Positions 17,024 to 26,824 of a DNA stretch of 64,000 bases are shown in pieces. The DNA comes from Pseudoxanthomonas helianthi (GTDB taxonomy: Bacteria > Pseudomonadota > Gammaproteobacteria > Xanthomonadales > Xanthomonadaceae). The position numbers and the translations under genes were made by a program. The notes under the pieces were generated by a model. The model searched no databases and had not been told where the DNA came from. It was given only the letters and a program-made list of their open reading frames with translations. Numbering within the stretch: position 1 is the first letter of the stretch; each line of letters starts with the position of its first letter. Location of the stretch: positions 1,288,778 through 1,352,777 of the forward strand of contig NZ_JAGKTC010000001.1 in assembly GCF_017939625.1 (NCBI RefSeq). The letters are read 5' to 3'.

Positions 17024-19528
17024 ATGCCTTCGCCCGAGTTTCCGATCTCCCCGTTGTTGCCGGACATCCGGCGCATCCTCGCCGCGCATCCGCGCCTGGT
17101 GCTGGAAGCGCCGCCCGGCGCCGGCAAGACCACGCAGGTGCCGCTGGCGCTGCTCGATGAAACCTGGCTGGAAGGCAGGAAGATCCTGATGCTGGAGCCG
17201 CGCCGCGTCGCCGCGCGCGCGGCCGCCGGCTTCATGGCGAAGCAGCTTGGCGAAGCGGTCGGCGACACCGTCGGCTATCGGATCCGCTTCGAGAACAAGG
17301 TATCCACGCGCACCCGGATCGAAGTGGTCACCGAGGGCATCCTGACCCGGATGATCCAGGACGATCCGCTGCTCGAAGGCGTCGGCGCGATCCTGTTCGA
17401 CGAATTCCACGAACGCCACCTGTCCGCCGACCTCGGCCTGGCGCTGGCCTTGGACGTGCAGGCCGGCCTGCGCGAGGACCTGCGCATCGTGGTGATGTCG
17501 GCGACGCTGGATGGCGAAAAGCTCGCGCGCTTCCTCGACGCGCCGCGTTTGTCCAGCGAAGGCCGCGCATATCCGGTCGAAATCGCGCATTTCCCCGCGC
17601 GCCGCGACGAGGCGCTGGAGCCGCAGGCGAGGCGCGCGATCGAACACGCGCTCGCGTCGCACCCAGGCGACTTGCTGGTATTCCTGCCCGGCCAGCGCGA
17701 GATCGCACGGGTCCAGGCTGCGCTGGTCGATTCGACCGCGATGCGCGACGTCGACATCCTCGCCCTGCACGGCGAACTGCCGGTTGAACAGCAGGCGCGC
17801 GTGCTGCAACCCGACCCCGCCGGCCGCCGCCGCGTGGTGCTGGCGACCAATGTCGCCGAATCCAGCGTGACCCTGCCCGGCGTGCGCGTGGTGATCGATT
17901 CCGGGCTTGCCCGCGAACCGCGCTACGACCCCAACAGCGGCTTCTCGCGCCTCGACGTCGCGTCGGTGTCGCAGGCCTCGGCCGACCAGCGCGCCGGTCG
18001 CGCCGGCCGCGTCGCCGAAGGCTGGGCGTACCGGTTGTGGCCGCAGTCGCAACGGCTGGAACCGCAACGCCGCGCCGAGATGGCGCAGGTGGAACTGGCG
18101 TCGCTGGCGCTAGAACTGGCCGCGTGGGGCAGCGATGCGCTGCGTTTCGTCGATGCACCGCCAGCGGGTGCGCTGGCCGCCGCGCGCGACCTGCTGCACC
18201 GGCTCGGCGCGCTGGACGATGCGCATGCGATAACCCCGCTGGGCAAGCGCATGCTCGCGCTGGGCACGCATCCGCGACTGGCCGCGATGCTGTTGTCGGC
18301 GCGCGACGACGAAGATCGCGCGCTGGCCTGCGACCTGGCCGCGCTGGTCGAGGCGCGCGATCCGCTGCGCAGCCGCAGCGACGCGCTGGCCGAACGCTGG
18401 CGCGCGCTGGCCGCGTTCCGCACCGGTCGCATCGGACCTGATGCCAGCCGTTCCGGCCTCGCCGCCATCGACGCGCAAGCCAAGCAATGGCGCCGCCGCC
18501 TGCACGTCGATGTCGCGCCGCCGGCTTCGGTAGACGCGCATCGGCTCGGCGACCTGCTACTGCACGCCTTCCCCGACCGCATCGCCTTCCAGCATCGCAA
18601 CGATCCGCGCCGCTACCAGCTGGCGAATGGGCGCATGGCGCGACTGTTCGACGACAGCGCGGTGTACGGCGAGCCGTGGCTGGTCGCCAGCGAACTGCGC
18701 TTCGAAGCGAAGGATGCGCTGGTGCTGCGCGCCGCGCCGCTGGACGAAGCGGCATTGCGCCGCGATTTCCCGCAGCGCTTCGTCACCGAAAACACGGTGC
18801 GCTGGGATGCGGAACGCCGCGCCCTGTCCGCGCAGCGCGAAACCCGCTTCGACGGCATCGTGCTGGAAAGCAAGCCGGCCGGCAAAGTCGATCCGGCGCT
18901 CGCGGCGAAGGCCCTGACCGAAGCCGTTGCCGCGCTCGGCCTGGATGCGCTGCCGTGGACCGACTCGTTGCGGCAATGGCGCGAACGCGTGCGCTGCCTG
19001 CGCGAATGGATGCCGGAACTCGGCCTGCCCGATCTGTCCGATGCCGCGCTGCTCGCCACCCTGCCGCAATGGCTGCAGCCCGCGTTCGCCGGCAAGACCC
19101 GGCTCGACGCGCTCGACGAGGGCGAACTGGCCGAAGCGCTGAAATCGGGCGTCGACTGGTCGCTGCGGCAGAAGCTCGACACGCTGGCGCCGGTGCGCAT
19201 CGACGTGCCTTCGGGGATGGAACGCAAGATCGAATACTCGACCGACCACGACGGCCACGCGCAGCCGCCGGTGCTGGCGGTGAAGCTGCAGGAACTGTTC
19301 GGCCTGGCCGAAACCCCGCGCATCGCCGACGGCCGCGTGCCGCTGCTGCTGCACCTGCTGTCGCCCGGCGGCAAGCCGCTGCAGGTGACCCGGGACCTGC
19401 GCGGGTTCTGGGAACGCACCTATCCGGAAGTGAAGAAGGAAATGAAGGGGCGCTATCCGCGTCATCCGTGGCCTGACGATCCGTGGAGCGCAACCGCGAC
19501 CCATCGCGCGAAACCGCGCGGGACTTGA
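17024..19528 (+). CDS. hrpB: ATP-dependent DEAH-type helicase HrpB
   Basis: This is an 834-residue superfamily 2 helicase matching HrpB in length and layout. Motif I is APPGAGKTTQVPL, motif II is LFDEFHERH (DEFH), and motif III is MSATLDG. Later motifs are TNVAESSVTLPGV and QRAGRAGRV. The C-terminal HrpB domain ends with YPRHPWPDDP, typical of the family. Its role in the cell, probably RNA remodelling, is not firmly established. It starts 38 bp from tatD and is followed by a perfect palindromic repeat before recC. Confidence 0.95.
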   Translation: MPSPEFPISPLLPDIRRILAAHPRLVLEAPPGAGKTTQVPLALLDETWLEGRKILMLEPRRVAARAAAGFMAKQLGEAVGDTVGYRIRFENKVSTRTRIEVVTEGILTRMIQDDPLLEGVGAILFDEFHERHLSADLGLALALDVQAGLREDLRIVVMSATLDGEKLARFLDAPRLSSEGRAYPVEIAHFPARRDEALEPQARRAIEHALASHPGDLLVFLPGQREIARVQAALVDSTAMRDVDILALHGELPVEQQARVLQPDPAGRRRVVLATNVAESSVTLPGVRVVIDSGLAREPRYDPNSGFSRLDVASVSQASADQRAGRAGRVAEGWAYRLWPQSQRLEPQRRAEMAQVELASLALELAAWGSDALRFVDAPPAGALAAARDLLHRLGALDDAHAITPLGKRMLALGTHPRLAAMLLSARDDEDRALACDLAALVEARDPLRSRSDALAERWRALAAFRTGRIGPDASRSGLAAIDAQAKQWRRRLHVDVAPPASVDAHRLGDLLLHAFPDRIAFQHRNDPRRYQLANGRMARLFDDSAVYGEPWLVASELRFEAKDALVLRAAPLDEAALRRDFPQRFVTENTVRWDAERRALSAQRETRFDGIVLESKPAGKVDPALAAKALTEAVAALGLDALPWTDSLRQWRERVRCLREWMPELGLPDLSDAALLATLPQWLQPAFAGKTRLDALDEGELAEALKSGVDWSLRQKLDTLAPVRIDVPSGMERKIEYSTDHDGHAQPPVLAVKLQELFGLAETPRIADGRVPLLLHLLSPGGKPLQVTRDLRGFWERTYPEVKKEMKGRYPRHPWPDDPWSATATHRAKPRGT

Positions 19529-19532
19529 TCGA

Positions 19533-19622
19533 TGTAGGAGCGCCCCTGGGCGCGACTGATCGCCTTCCGATTCGAAAATGCCGCGTGGCCTTTCTCCGGT
19601 CGCGCCCAGGGGCGCTCCTACA
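19533..19622. repeat. Long palindromic repeat (family A) between hrpB and recC
   Basis: A 24-base arm beginning TGTAGGAGCGCCCCTGGG has a perfect reverse complement ending at 19622, with 42 bases between. It could act as a bidirectional terminator. A sister copy with 29-base arms is at 57244-57341. Confidence 0.85.
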
Positions 19623-19679
19623 GAAGCCATGCATGACGTGGTCTCGGCAATTGCGACGACGATTGGGCATCATGTCGCG

Positions 19680-22600
19680 ATGCAGGGAATGCCCACCGAT
19701 TTCCGCCTCTACCATTCCAACGCGCTCGACGTGCTGGCGGAACTGCTGGCGGACGAGCTGCGCAAGCCGGTGCCTGGGCAATCGTTGCTGGCGCCGGACA
19801 CCGTGCTGATCCCGCAGGTGGCGATGCGCCGCTGGTTGCAGGCCACGCTGGCGGCGAAGCACGGCGTTGCCGCCAACCTCGATTTCCTCACGCCCGGCGA
19901 GTTCGTCACACGCGCGTTGGCTGCGAACGCGCCAGATTTGCCGCAGGCGCTCGGCCGATCCGACCACGATCTGGATGCCGACAGCCTGCGCTGGCACCTG
20001 TACGCCGCACTGTCCGACCCCAGGCTGCGCGCAAGACCGGCGCTGGCACCAATCGCCGCCTATCTTGCCGGCGACGATCCGGTGAAACCCTGGGCGCTGG
20101 CCGGCGAGCTCGCCGCCGTGTTCGAGAAATACCAGGCCTGGCGCCGCGATTGGCTGCTGCGCTGGGAAGCCGGCGCCGATCCCGACGACCCGCAGGCGAT
20201 CCTGTGGCGCGCAGTCGCCGCGGGCCGTTCGCACCGCGCGCGGCGCATCCAGGACTACCTGTCGCGCTTCGCGGAGAACGAAGGCGGTGGCGACGCCCTG
20301 CCGTCCGGCATGCCCGCGCGGCTGTTCGCCTTCGGCACGCTCAACGTTTCGCCCGACGTACTGCGGGTGCTGGCCACGCAGGCGCGGGTCGGCACGCTGC
20401 ACTTCTACCTGCCGACGCCGACCAAGGAATACTGGGGCGACCTGCAGTCGCTCGGCGCGCGCCTGCGCGCGGGCACCGATCCGTTCGGCGACGAAGCCGG
20501 GGAAAACCCGCTGCTGCGCGACTGGGGCGCGGCCGGCCGGGACTTCATGGCCCTGCTCGGCAGCTACGAGGTCGTGCATCCATCCGGCGACATTCCCGCC
20601 TACGCCGATCCGGAGCTGTCGCAAGGCGGCCTGCGCGGCAGCCTGCTGCAGCGGATGCAGTCGGACCTGTTCCATCGCCGCGCCGAACCTTCGGGCGAAC
20701 CGCGCGCCAGCGTCGATTCGACCGATCCCAGCCTGCAATTCCACGCCTGCCACACGCGCCTGCGCGAACTGCAGGTGCTGCACGACCGCCTGCGCGCCCT
20801 GCTCGAAGACCAACGCTTCGACCCGCCGCTGCAACCGCGCGAGATTGCGGTGCTCGCGCCGGACATCGATCCGTACGTGCCCTACCTCGATGCCGTCTTT
20901 GGAGGGAATGCCCTCGGCGGCCACGGCCACGACGACGCGATTCCGTACGCCGTCGCCGACGCCAGTCCGCTCGCCGGCGAACCGCTGGCCGAAGTGTTCC
21001 TGCGCCTGCTCGCGCTGCCAGTGTCGCGCTTCGGGCTGGAGGAAATGCTCGACCTGCTCGCCAGCCCGCCGCTGGCCGAGGCCGCCGGCCTGGAAGCCGA
21101 CGATTTCGAACGCCTGCACGGCTGGCTGCACGCCGCCGGCGCGCGTTGGGGCATCGACGCCGCGCATCGCGCACGCAGCGGCGCGCCGGCCGACGATGCC
21201 TACACCTGGCAATTCGCACTGGACCGCCTGCTGCTGGGCCATGCCAGCGGCGACGAACACGACATCGACGGCGTCGCGCCGTGGGCCGAACTCGAAGGCG
21301 GCGCGCTCGACGCGCTCGACGCCTTGCTGCGCCTGCTGCGCGTACTGGCCCGCCACGAACGCCTGCTCGGCGAAGCGATGCCGCCGGCTCAGTGGCGCGA
21401 GCGTTTGCTGGGCCTGCTCGACGCCTTGTTGCCCAGGCCGCCGTCGTCCGCGAACGGACAGCGCGCACTGGAACGCCTGCGCACCCTGGTCGACGATTTC
21501 GCCAGACAGGCGGCCAGGGCCGGCTTCGATGCGCCGGTCCCCAGCGAAGTGGTGCGCGCGCATTTCGCCGCGACCCTGGCCGAAGCCGACACCCGCGCGC
21601 CGCTGCTGACCGGCGGCGTCAGCTTCGCGCGGATGGTGCCGATGCGCCTGCTGCCGTTCCGCGCGATCTGCCTGCTCGGCATGAACGACGGCGATTTCCC
21701 GCGACGCGATCCCGCCGCCGGCCTCAACCGGCTCACCGCCGAACTCGGCACCGAACGCCGCCGCCACGGCGACCGTTCCACCCGCGACGACGACTGCTAT
21801 CTGTTCCTGCAACTGTTCTCCGCCGCGCAGGACGTGTTCTACCTCAGCTGGATCGGCGCCGACCCGCGCGACGGCAGCGTGCGCGAACCGTCGGCGCTGG
21901 TATCCGAATTGCTCGCCGCGGCGGCTGCGTACCACGCGAATCCGGAAGACGCGCAGCGCAGGCTGGTGTTGCAGCATCCGCTGCAGCCGTTCTCGCCGCC
22001 CGCATTCGGCAGCGAAGACCCGCGCTTCTTCAGCTACGGCCGCCAATGGCATGCCGCCGCCGATCGCCTGTCCGGCGCGCGCGAAAGGCTCACGCCGTGG
22101 ATGGATGCGGGCGACGTGCTCGCACCGGCCGTGGAATCCGAACGCGAACTATCGCTCGATGCCTTGCGTCGTTTCCTGCTGGATCCGGCCGGGCAATTCC
22201 TGCGCCAGCGCCTCGACCTGCGCCTGCCGGAACTGGAGGAAGCGGACGAGGACATCGAGCCGTTGCAGGCGCCCGAACGCGGCTTGCAGCGCAGCCTGCT
22301 GCAGCGCGCGGTGTTCGATGCGCTGCTGCAAGGCCACGACGAAGCGACCATGCGGACGAGGTTGCGCGCGCGCGGTCTGCTGCCATCGGGCCCGCTGGGC
22401 GCACGCGTGCTTACCGAGGCGTTGCGCGAGGTGCAGCCATACGCCGAGCGGTTCTCGGCGTGGCGCGATGGCGCGGAAGCCACGGCGCTTCCGGCCGAAG
22501 TCGGGATCGACGGCATGCGCCTGCATGGCCGGATCGCCAACGTGTTGCCGCAGGGCATCGCGCGCCTGCGTTTCGGCGCGCCCAACGGGCCTTCGTCGAT

Positions 22601-23075
22601 CCGCCAGGGCCTGGACTGGTTGCTGGCATCGGCCGCCGGCATCGAATTGCCATTGGTCGAGTTCCGCGAGGGCGAAGACGGAATCGGCCCGCACCTGCGC
22701 GAGCGCATTCCGCGCGAAACGGCCATCGAAGCGCTGCGCGCGCTGCTGGCCCTGCGTGCGCAAGGCCTGCGCCGGCCATTGCCGTTCGCGCCCTACAGCG
22801 GGTGGGAACTGTTCGCTGCCGATACGCCGGAACGCGGCTTGCAGGACGCCGCGAAGAAGTGGCGTGGCAGCGAGCGCCAATGGGCCGAAGGCGATGGCGA
22901 CGCGTTGCGGCTGGCCCTGCGCGGCCGCGATCCGTTCGCCGATGCGGATGCGCAGCGCGAGTTCGCGCGCATCGCCGGCATCGTGTTCGGCGCGGTGACC
23001 CGGGGCGAAGCCACGCCCATCGCGATCGGCGAAGTCCGCCTGCCGGAACAGGACGACACGGAGGACGCCGCATGA
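19680..23075 (+). CDS. recC: RecBCD subunit RecC (exodeoxyribonuclease V gamma chain)
   Basis: This is a protein of about 1131 residues, close to E. coli RecC (1122). It is the subunit that holds RecB and RecD together, splits DNA ends and scans for Chi. Diagnostic stretches are FRLYHSNALDVLAELLADELR at the N-terminus, LIPQVAMRRWLQATLA, and the central CLLGMNDGDFPRRD. The first two helicase-like domains have no active Walker motifs, as expected. ATG 19680 is preferred because family homology begins with the YHSN segment; ATGs at 19629 and 19689 are alternatives. Its stop overlaps the recB start by four bases (ATGA). Confidence 0.93.
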   Translation: MQGMPTDFRLYHSNALDVLAELLADELRKPVPGQSLLAPDTVLIPQVAMRRWLQATLAAKHGVAANLDFLTPGEFVTRALAANAPDLPQALGRSDHDLDADSLRWHLYAALSDPRLRARPALAPIAAYLAGDDPVKPWALAGELAAVFEKYQAWRRDWLLRWEAGADPDDPQAILWRAVAAGRSHRARRIQDYLSRFAENEGGGDALPSGMPARLFAFGTLNVSPDVLRVLATQARVGTLHFYLPTPTKEYWGDLQSLGARLRAGTDPFGDEAGENPLLRDWGAAGRDFMALLGSYEVVHPSGDIPAYADPELSQGGLRGSLLQRMQSDLFHRRAEPSGEPRASVDSTDPSLQFHACHTRLRELQVLHDRLRALLEDQRFDPPLQPREIAVLAPDIDPYVPYLDAVFGGNALGGHGHDDAIPYAVADASPLAGEPLAEVFLRLLALPVSRFGLEEMLDLLASPPLAEAAGLEADDFERLHGWLHAAGARWGIDAAHRARSGAPADDAYTWQFALDRLLLGHASGDEHDIDGVAPWAELEGGALDALDALLRLLRVLARHERLLGEAMPPAQWRERLLGLLDALLPRPPSSANGQRALERLRTLVDDFARQAARAGFDAPVPSEVVRAHFAATLAEADTRAPLLTGGVSFARMVPMRLLPFRAICLLGMNDGDFPRRDPAAGLNRLTAELGTERRRHGDRSTRDDDCYLFLQLFSAAQDVFYLSWIGADPRDGSVREPSALVSELLAAAAAYHANPEDAQRRLVLQHPLQPFSPPAFGSEDPRFFSYGRQWHAAADRLSGARERLTPWMDAGDVLAPAVESERELSLDALRRFLLDPAGQFLRQRLDLRLPELEEADEDIEPLQAPERGLQRSLLQRAVFDALLQGHDEATMRTRLRARGLLPSGPLGARVLTEALREVQPYAERFSAWRDGAEATALPAEVGIDGMRLHGRIANVLPQGIARLRFGAPNGPSSIRQGLDWLLASAAGIELPLVEFREGEDGIGPHLRERIPRETAIEALRALLALRAQGLRRPLPFAPYSGWELFAADTPERGLQDAAKKWRGSERQWAEGDGDALRLALRGRDPFADADAQREFARIAGIVFGAVTRGEATPIAIGEVRLPEQDDTEDAA

Positions 23076-26000
23076 GCGCGCGCGACCCCTACCTCGACCT
23101 GCCCCTGCATGGCGTGCAGCTGATCGAAGCCAGCGCCGGCACCGGCAAGACCTTCACCCTGGCTACCCTGGTCACGCGGCTGGTGGTCGAACAGGAGTTG
23201 CGCATCGGCCAGATCCTTGCCGTCACGTTCACCGAAGCGGCGACGCAGGAGTTGCGCAAGCGCATCCGCGAGCGCCTGCAGCTGACGCTCGAACTGGTCG
23301 ACGCCCCAGGCGCCGAAGACGAAAGCGAAGAAGCGAAGCGGACCCGGCAATTGCTCGACGCGCATCGCGCGCGCGGCGACGAAAGCGACGACGCGCTGCG
23401 CCGCAGGCTGCACCAGGCCGTGCTGGAAACCGACCTCGCCGCGATCTTCACCATCCACGGCTTCTGCGCCCGCGTGCTGCGCGAACATGCGCTGGAAAGC
23501 GGACAGGGCTTCGATCCGTCCGAACTGCTGGCCAACGACCGCGACCTGCGCGCCGAACTGGCCGCCGACCTGTGGCGCGCGCTGGCCCAGGACGAAACCG
23601 GTACCGACGACCTGCTGGGATTGTGGCCCGGCGGGCACGAGGCCCTCGCCGCCGACCTGCCGGCCTTGCTGCGCGAGACGGTATTGCTGCCGGCCGACGC
23701 AACGTTGCCGCCGGATCCAAAACCTCGCCTGCTGGCGGCCGGTGCCGCGTTGGCCGAGGGATTCCGCGCGCATGGCGAGGACTTCCTCGCCGCCCTGCTC
23801 GCGGCGGTCGACGGCAAGGTGCTGAACGGCAACAGCTATCGCAGCGACTGGATCAATGCGCTATGGTCGCAGTGGGCGGCATGGTGCGGAGCCGGCGATT
23901 TCTCCGCCGCACTCGACGAGCGCATCGGCCGGCTCACCGCCGAGGCCCTGCAGGGCAAGACCAACAAGACCCACGTCGGCAGGACGCCGGGTTCGCCGCT
24001 GTGCGCGCTGATTCCGCCGTACCTCGAGGCCTTGCAGGCGCAAGGCGAATACAACGCGCGTCGCCGCGCGGCGCTGCTGCATCGGATTCGCGAAGACGCG
24101 CGTGCGAGATTGGAAACGCTGAAGCGGCAACGCCGCGTGCAGACCTACGACGACCTGATCGATGGCGTCGCCGATGCGCTGGAAGGCCCGAACGGCGATG
24201 CGCTGGTCCGGCAGCTGCGCGAGCAATACCGCGTCGCCCTGGTCGACGAGTTCCAGGATACCGACGCGCGCCAGTGGAGGATCTTCGACTGCGTGTTCGG
24301 CAGTGGCCTTTGCTCGTCGTTCCCGCGAAAGCGGGGTTTTCAACCGACGAATGTCGGTTCATCCATGGACGTTGCTTTTGAAGGCTCAAAGTCACTGGAT
24401 TCCCGCCTTCGCGGGAATGACGAGCATGAATTCGACCTCCTCCAACCTGCGCTGTTTTTGATCGGCGACCCCAAGCAAGCGATCTACGGCTTCCGCGGCG
24501 GCGATGTGCACACCTATCTGGCCGCGGCAGAGGTCGCAGAACGCGCGCCGCCGCTGTCGCACAACTACCGCTCGCGGCCTTCGCTGCTCGAGGCCGTCGG
24601 CGCGCTGTACGCGCAGGCCGGCGACGCAGCCTTCGTCGACGAACGCATCCGTTTCCATCCGGTCGAAGCCGGCGGCAAGCGCGACGATGCCGATTTCCAG
24701 CGCGACGGCCACGCCGCGCCCGCATTGACCATATGGCAGGCGCCACCACCACCGACGGACGACAAGGGCAAGCGCAAGCCGTGGTCGGCCGGAACGTCGC
24801 GCGAACTTGCAACCCAGGCCTGCGTCGCCGCCATCAATGCCGTGCTGTCCGACGCCCGCGCGGGCCGCGCCACGATCGGCGGCAAACCCGTGCAGCCCGG
24901 CGACATCGCCGTGCTGGTGCGTTCGCACCAAGAGGCCACGCGCATCCAGCAGGCCCTGGCCCTGGCCGGTATTCCCGCGGTCGCCGCCGGCAAGCAGAGC
25001 CTGTTCGCCACTGCCGAAGCGCGCGAACTGCACGCCTTGCTGCTGGCCCTGCTGCATGCCGGCGACGACGGCCGCCTGCGCGCGGCGCTGGCCACGGTGC
25101 TGGTCGGCGTCGACGCGCAAGGCATCGATGCGCTGGAACAAGACGCCGACGCGCATCGCGGCTGGCAACAGCAATCCCTGCGCTGGCGCGAACGCCTGCT
25201 GCGCGGCGGCCCGCTGGCGCTGGTCAACGACCTGTGCGCGGCCAACGGCGAACGCCTGCTCGGCCTGCTCGACGGCGAACGCCGGGTCAGCAATTACCTG
25301 CAGCTGGCCGAAGGGCTGCAGGAAGCCGCGTGCGATGCGCTGGGCCTGCACGGGCTGGTCGACTGGCTCGGCCGGCGCATCGCCGGTGCCGACGCCAACG
25401 ACGAAACCCAGTTGCTGCGGCTGGAATCCGACGCACGCCGCGTGCAGATCGTCACCCTGCACAAGAGCAAGGGCCTGGAATACCCGCTGGTGTTCCTGCC
25501 TTTCGTCGGCATTGGCCGGCCCGAGAAATCGCCGGGCCGCGCATGCGTCGCCCACGACGCGGCGCACGGCCGTCGCCTGCACTGGAAGCTGGACCTGCCC
25601 GAAGCGCAATGGGACGTGGCGGCGCAGGAATGGAAGCGCGAACAGCGCGCCGAGGATGCGCGCCTGCTTTACGTGGGCCTGACCCGCGCCGAACACGCGC
25701 TGTGGATCGCCAACGGCGAGTTCTTCGCCAACGACAAGACCCCGCTGGCCGCGATGCTGCGCGATCCCGCGCGGCTCGCCGCCGCCGGCATCGTGTTCGA
25801 CGCCGCTTCGCCGCAACCCCTGCCGCGCCTGTCGCCCGAATCCGACGCCGCGGTGCCGCCCGCGCGCGTGGCCAGGCCGCTGCCGCCGAACGACTGGTGG
25901 GTATACAGTTTCAGCCAGTTGTCGAAGGCCGACGCCGGCAGCGAGACCGCCAGCATCGCGACCCTGCCGGCCAGCGGCGGCAACGACGAACCCGAGGTCG

Positions 26001-26824
26001 AAGTCGAAGCGGCGACGGACGACGGCTACGACGCGCGCTTCGCCGGCAATCGTTACGGCGTGGCCCTGCACGCGGCGCTGGAGCACGCCGACTTCGGCGC
26101 ATGGCGTGATTGGCGCGCCGGCGACGACGCGCCCGCCAATGAAGCGATCACCATCGCCGAAGCGCTGCAGGCCAGCGGTTACACGGCCGATGGGCTGGAA
26201 GCAGGCGGCGCGCTGACCACGCGGCTGGTCGGCCACACCCTGACCGTCGCGCTGCCGGAAGGCGTGCGCCTGTGCGACCTGCCCGCCGACCAGCGCCGGC
26301 CGGAAATCGAATTCCAGTTCGCCCTGCAACCGACCCGGGTCGATGCGCTGCTGCAACTGCTGCACGCGCACGGCGTGGTGCGCGAACGCCACGGCTTCGG
26401 CCTGCGCGCGCGGCTGCAGGGCCTGATGACCGGCCTGATCGACCTGACCTACCGCCACGACGGCCAGTGGTACGTGCTCGACTACAAGTCCAACCGCCTG
26501 CCCGCCTACGACGCCGCCGCGCTGCAACGGGCGATGGCGCATGGCGAGTACGACCTGCAGGCGCTGATCTACACCCTGGCCCTGCATCGCTGGCTGCGCT
26601 TCCGCCTCGGCGACGCCTACGACTACGCACGCGATTTCGGCGGCATCCGCTACCTGTTCTGTCGTGGCCTCGATGCCTCGCGCGACGATTCGCCCGGCAT
26701 CCACGCCCAACGCTTCGCCCCGCAACTGGTGCACGCACTCGACGCCCTGTTCGGCGCGCCCCCTCCCCCGCACGCGGGGGAGGGCTGGGGTGGGGGCACG
26801 ACACATGCGGAGTACCCGCCATGA
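23072..26824 (+). CDS. recB: RecBCD subunit RecB helicase/nuclease, with in-frame repeat insertions
   Basis: This is a 1250-residue UvrD-type 3'-5' helicase and nuclease. Motif I is ASAGTGKTFTLA, motif Ia TFTEAATQEL, motif II VDEFQDTD, motif III GDPKQAIYGFRGGD, motif V VTLHKSKGLEYPLVFLP, and motif VI LLYVGLTRAEHALW. The C-terminal nuclease shows GLIDLTYRHDG and VLDYKSNRLP, carrying the catalytic Asp, Asp and Lys. Residues about 414-453, between motifs II and III, are a translated palindromic repeat (SSFPRKRGF ... SLDSRLRGNDE) not expected in RecB. The last 20 residues (PPPPHAGEGWGGG...) read through another hairpin. Start and stop overlap recC and recD by four bases each. Confidence 0.94.
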   Translation: MSARDPYLDLPLHGVQLIEASAGTGKTFTLATLVTRLVVEQELRIGQILAVTFTEAATQELRKRIRERLQLTLELVDAPGAEDESEEAKRTRQLLDAHRARGDESDDALRRRLHQAVLETDLAAIFTIHGFCARVLREHALESGQGFDPSELLANDRDLRAELAADLWRALAQDETGTDDLLGLWPGGHEALAADLPALLRETVLLPADATLPPDPKPRLLAAGAALAEGFRAHGEDFLAALLAAVDGKVLNGNSYRSDWINALWSQWAAWCGAGDFSAALDERIGRLTAEALQGKTNKTHVGRTPGSPLCALIPPYLEALQAQGEYNARRRAALLHRIREDARARLETLKRQRRVQTYDDLIDGVADALEGPNGDALVRQLREQYRVALVDEFQDTDARQWRIFDCVFGSGLCSSFPRKRGFQPTNVGSSMDVAFEGSKSLDSRLRGNDEHEFDLLQPALFLIGDPKQAIYGFRGGDVHTYLAAAEVAERAPPLSHNYRSRPSLLEAVGALYAQAGDAAFVDERIRFHPVEAGGKRDDADFQRDGHAAPALTIWQAPPPPTDDKGKRKPWSAGTSRELATQACVAAINAVLSDARAGRATIGGKPVQPGDIAVLVRSHQEATRIQQALALAGIPAVAAGKQSLFATAEARELHALLLALLHAGDDGRLRAALATVLVGVDAQGIDALEQDADAHRGWQQQSLRWRERLLRGGPLALVNDLCAANGERLLGLLDGERRVSNYLQLAEGLQEAACDALGLHGLVDWLGRRIAGADANDETQLLRLESDARRVQIVTLHKSKGLEYPLVFLPFVGIGRPEKSPGRACVAHDAAHGRRLHWKLDLPEAQWDVAAQEWKREQRAEDARLLYVGLTRAEHALWIANGEFFANDKTPLAAMLRDPARLAAAGIVFDAASPQPLPRLSPESDAAVPPARVARPLPPNDWWVYSFSQLSKADAGSETASIATLPASGGNDEPEVEVEAATDDGYDARFAGNRYGVALHAALEHADFGAWRDWRAGDDAPANEAITIAEALQASGYTADGLEAGGALTTRLVGHTLTVALPEGVRLCDLPADQRRPEIEFQFALQPTRVDALLQLLHAHGVVRERHGFGLRARLQGLMTGLIDLTYRHDGQWYVLDYKSNRLPAYDAAALQRAMAHGEYDLQALIYTLALHRWLRFRLGDAYDYARDFGGIRYLFCRGLDASRDDSPGIHAQRFAPQLVHALDALFGAPPPPHAGEGWGGGTTHAEYPP
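24311..24426. repeat. Palindromic repeat (family C) inserted in frame inside recB
   Basis: The 116-bp element begins TGCTCGTCGTTCCCGCGAAA and ends with the near reverse complement CTTCGCGGGAATGACGAGCA. It is read in frame with no stop and adds about 40 residues between helicase motifs II and III. Intergenic relatives are at 41629-41791 and 50256-50363. Confidence 0.85.
26761..26784. repeat. Hairpin repeat in the recB C-terminal tail
   Basis: CCCTCCCCCGC and GCGGGGGAGGG form a perfect 11-base stem with a two-base loop, followed by CTGGGGTGGGGGC. This common intergenic hairpin type is here translated as the last residues of RecB, just before the recD start. Confidence 0.75.

Noticed and set aside
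24311..24426. An intein or insertion-sequence explanation for the extra RecB segment
   Set aside because: It is only about 40 residues, has no splicing or transposase motifs, and matches intergenic palindromes elsewhere in the window.
20150..26824. An apparent 2224-residue fusion covering recC and recB in one frame
   Set aside because: The first 970 codons are an off-frame shadow of recC. The true recB start is ATG 23072, overlapping the recC stop.
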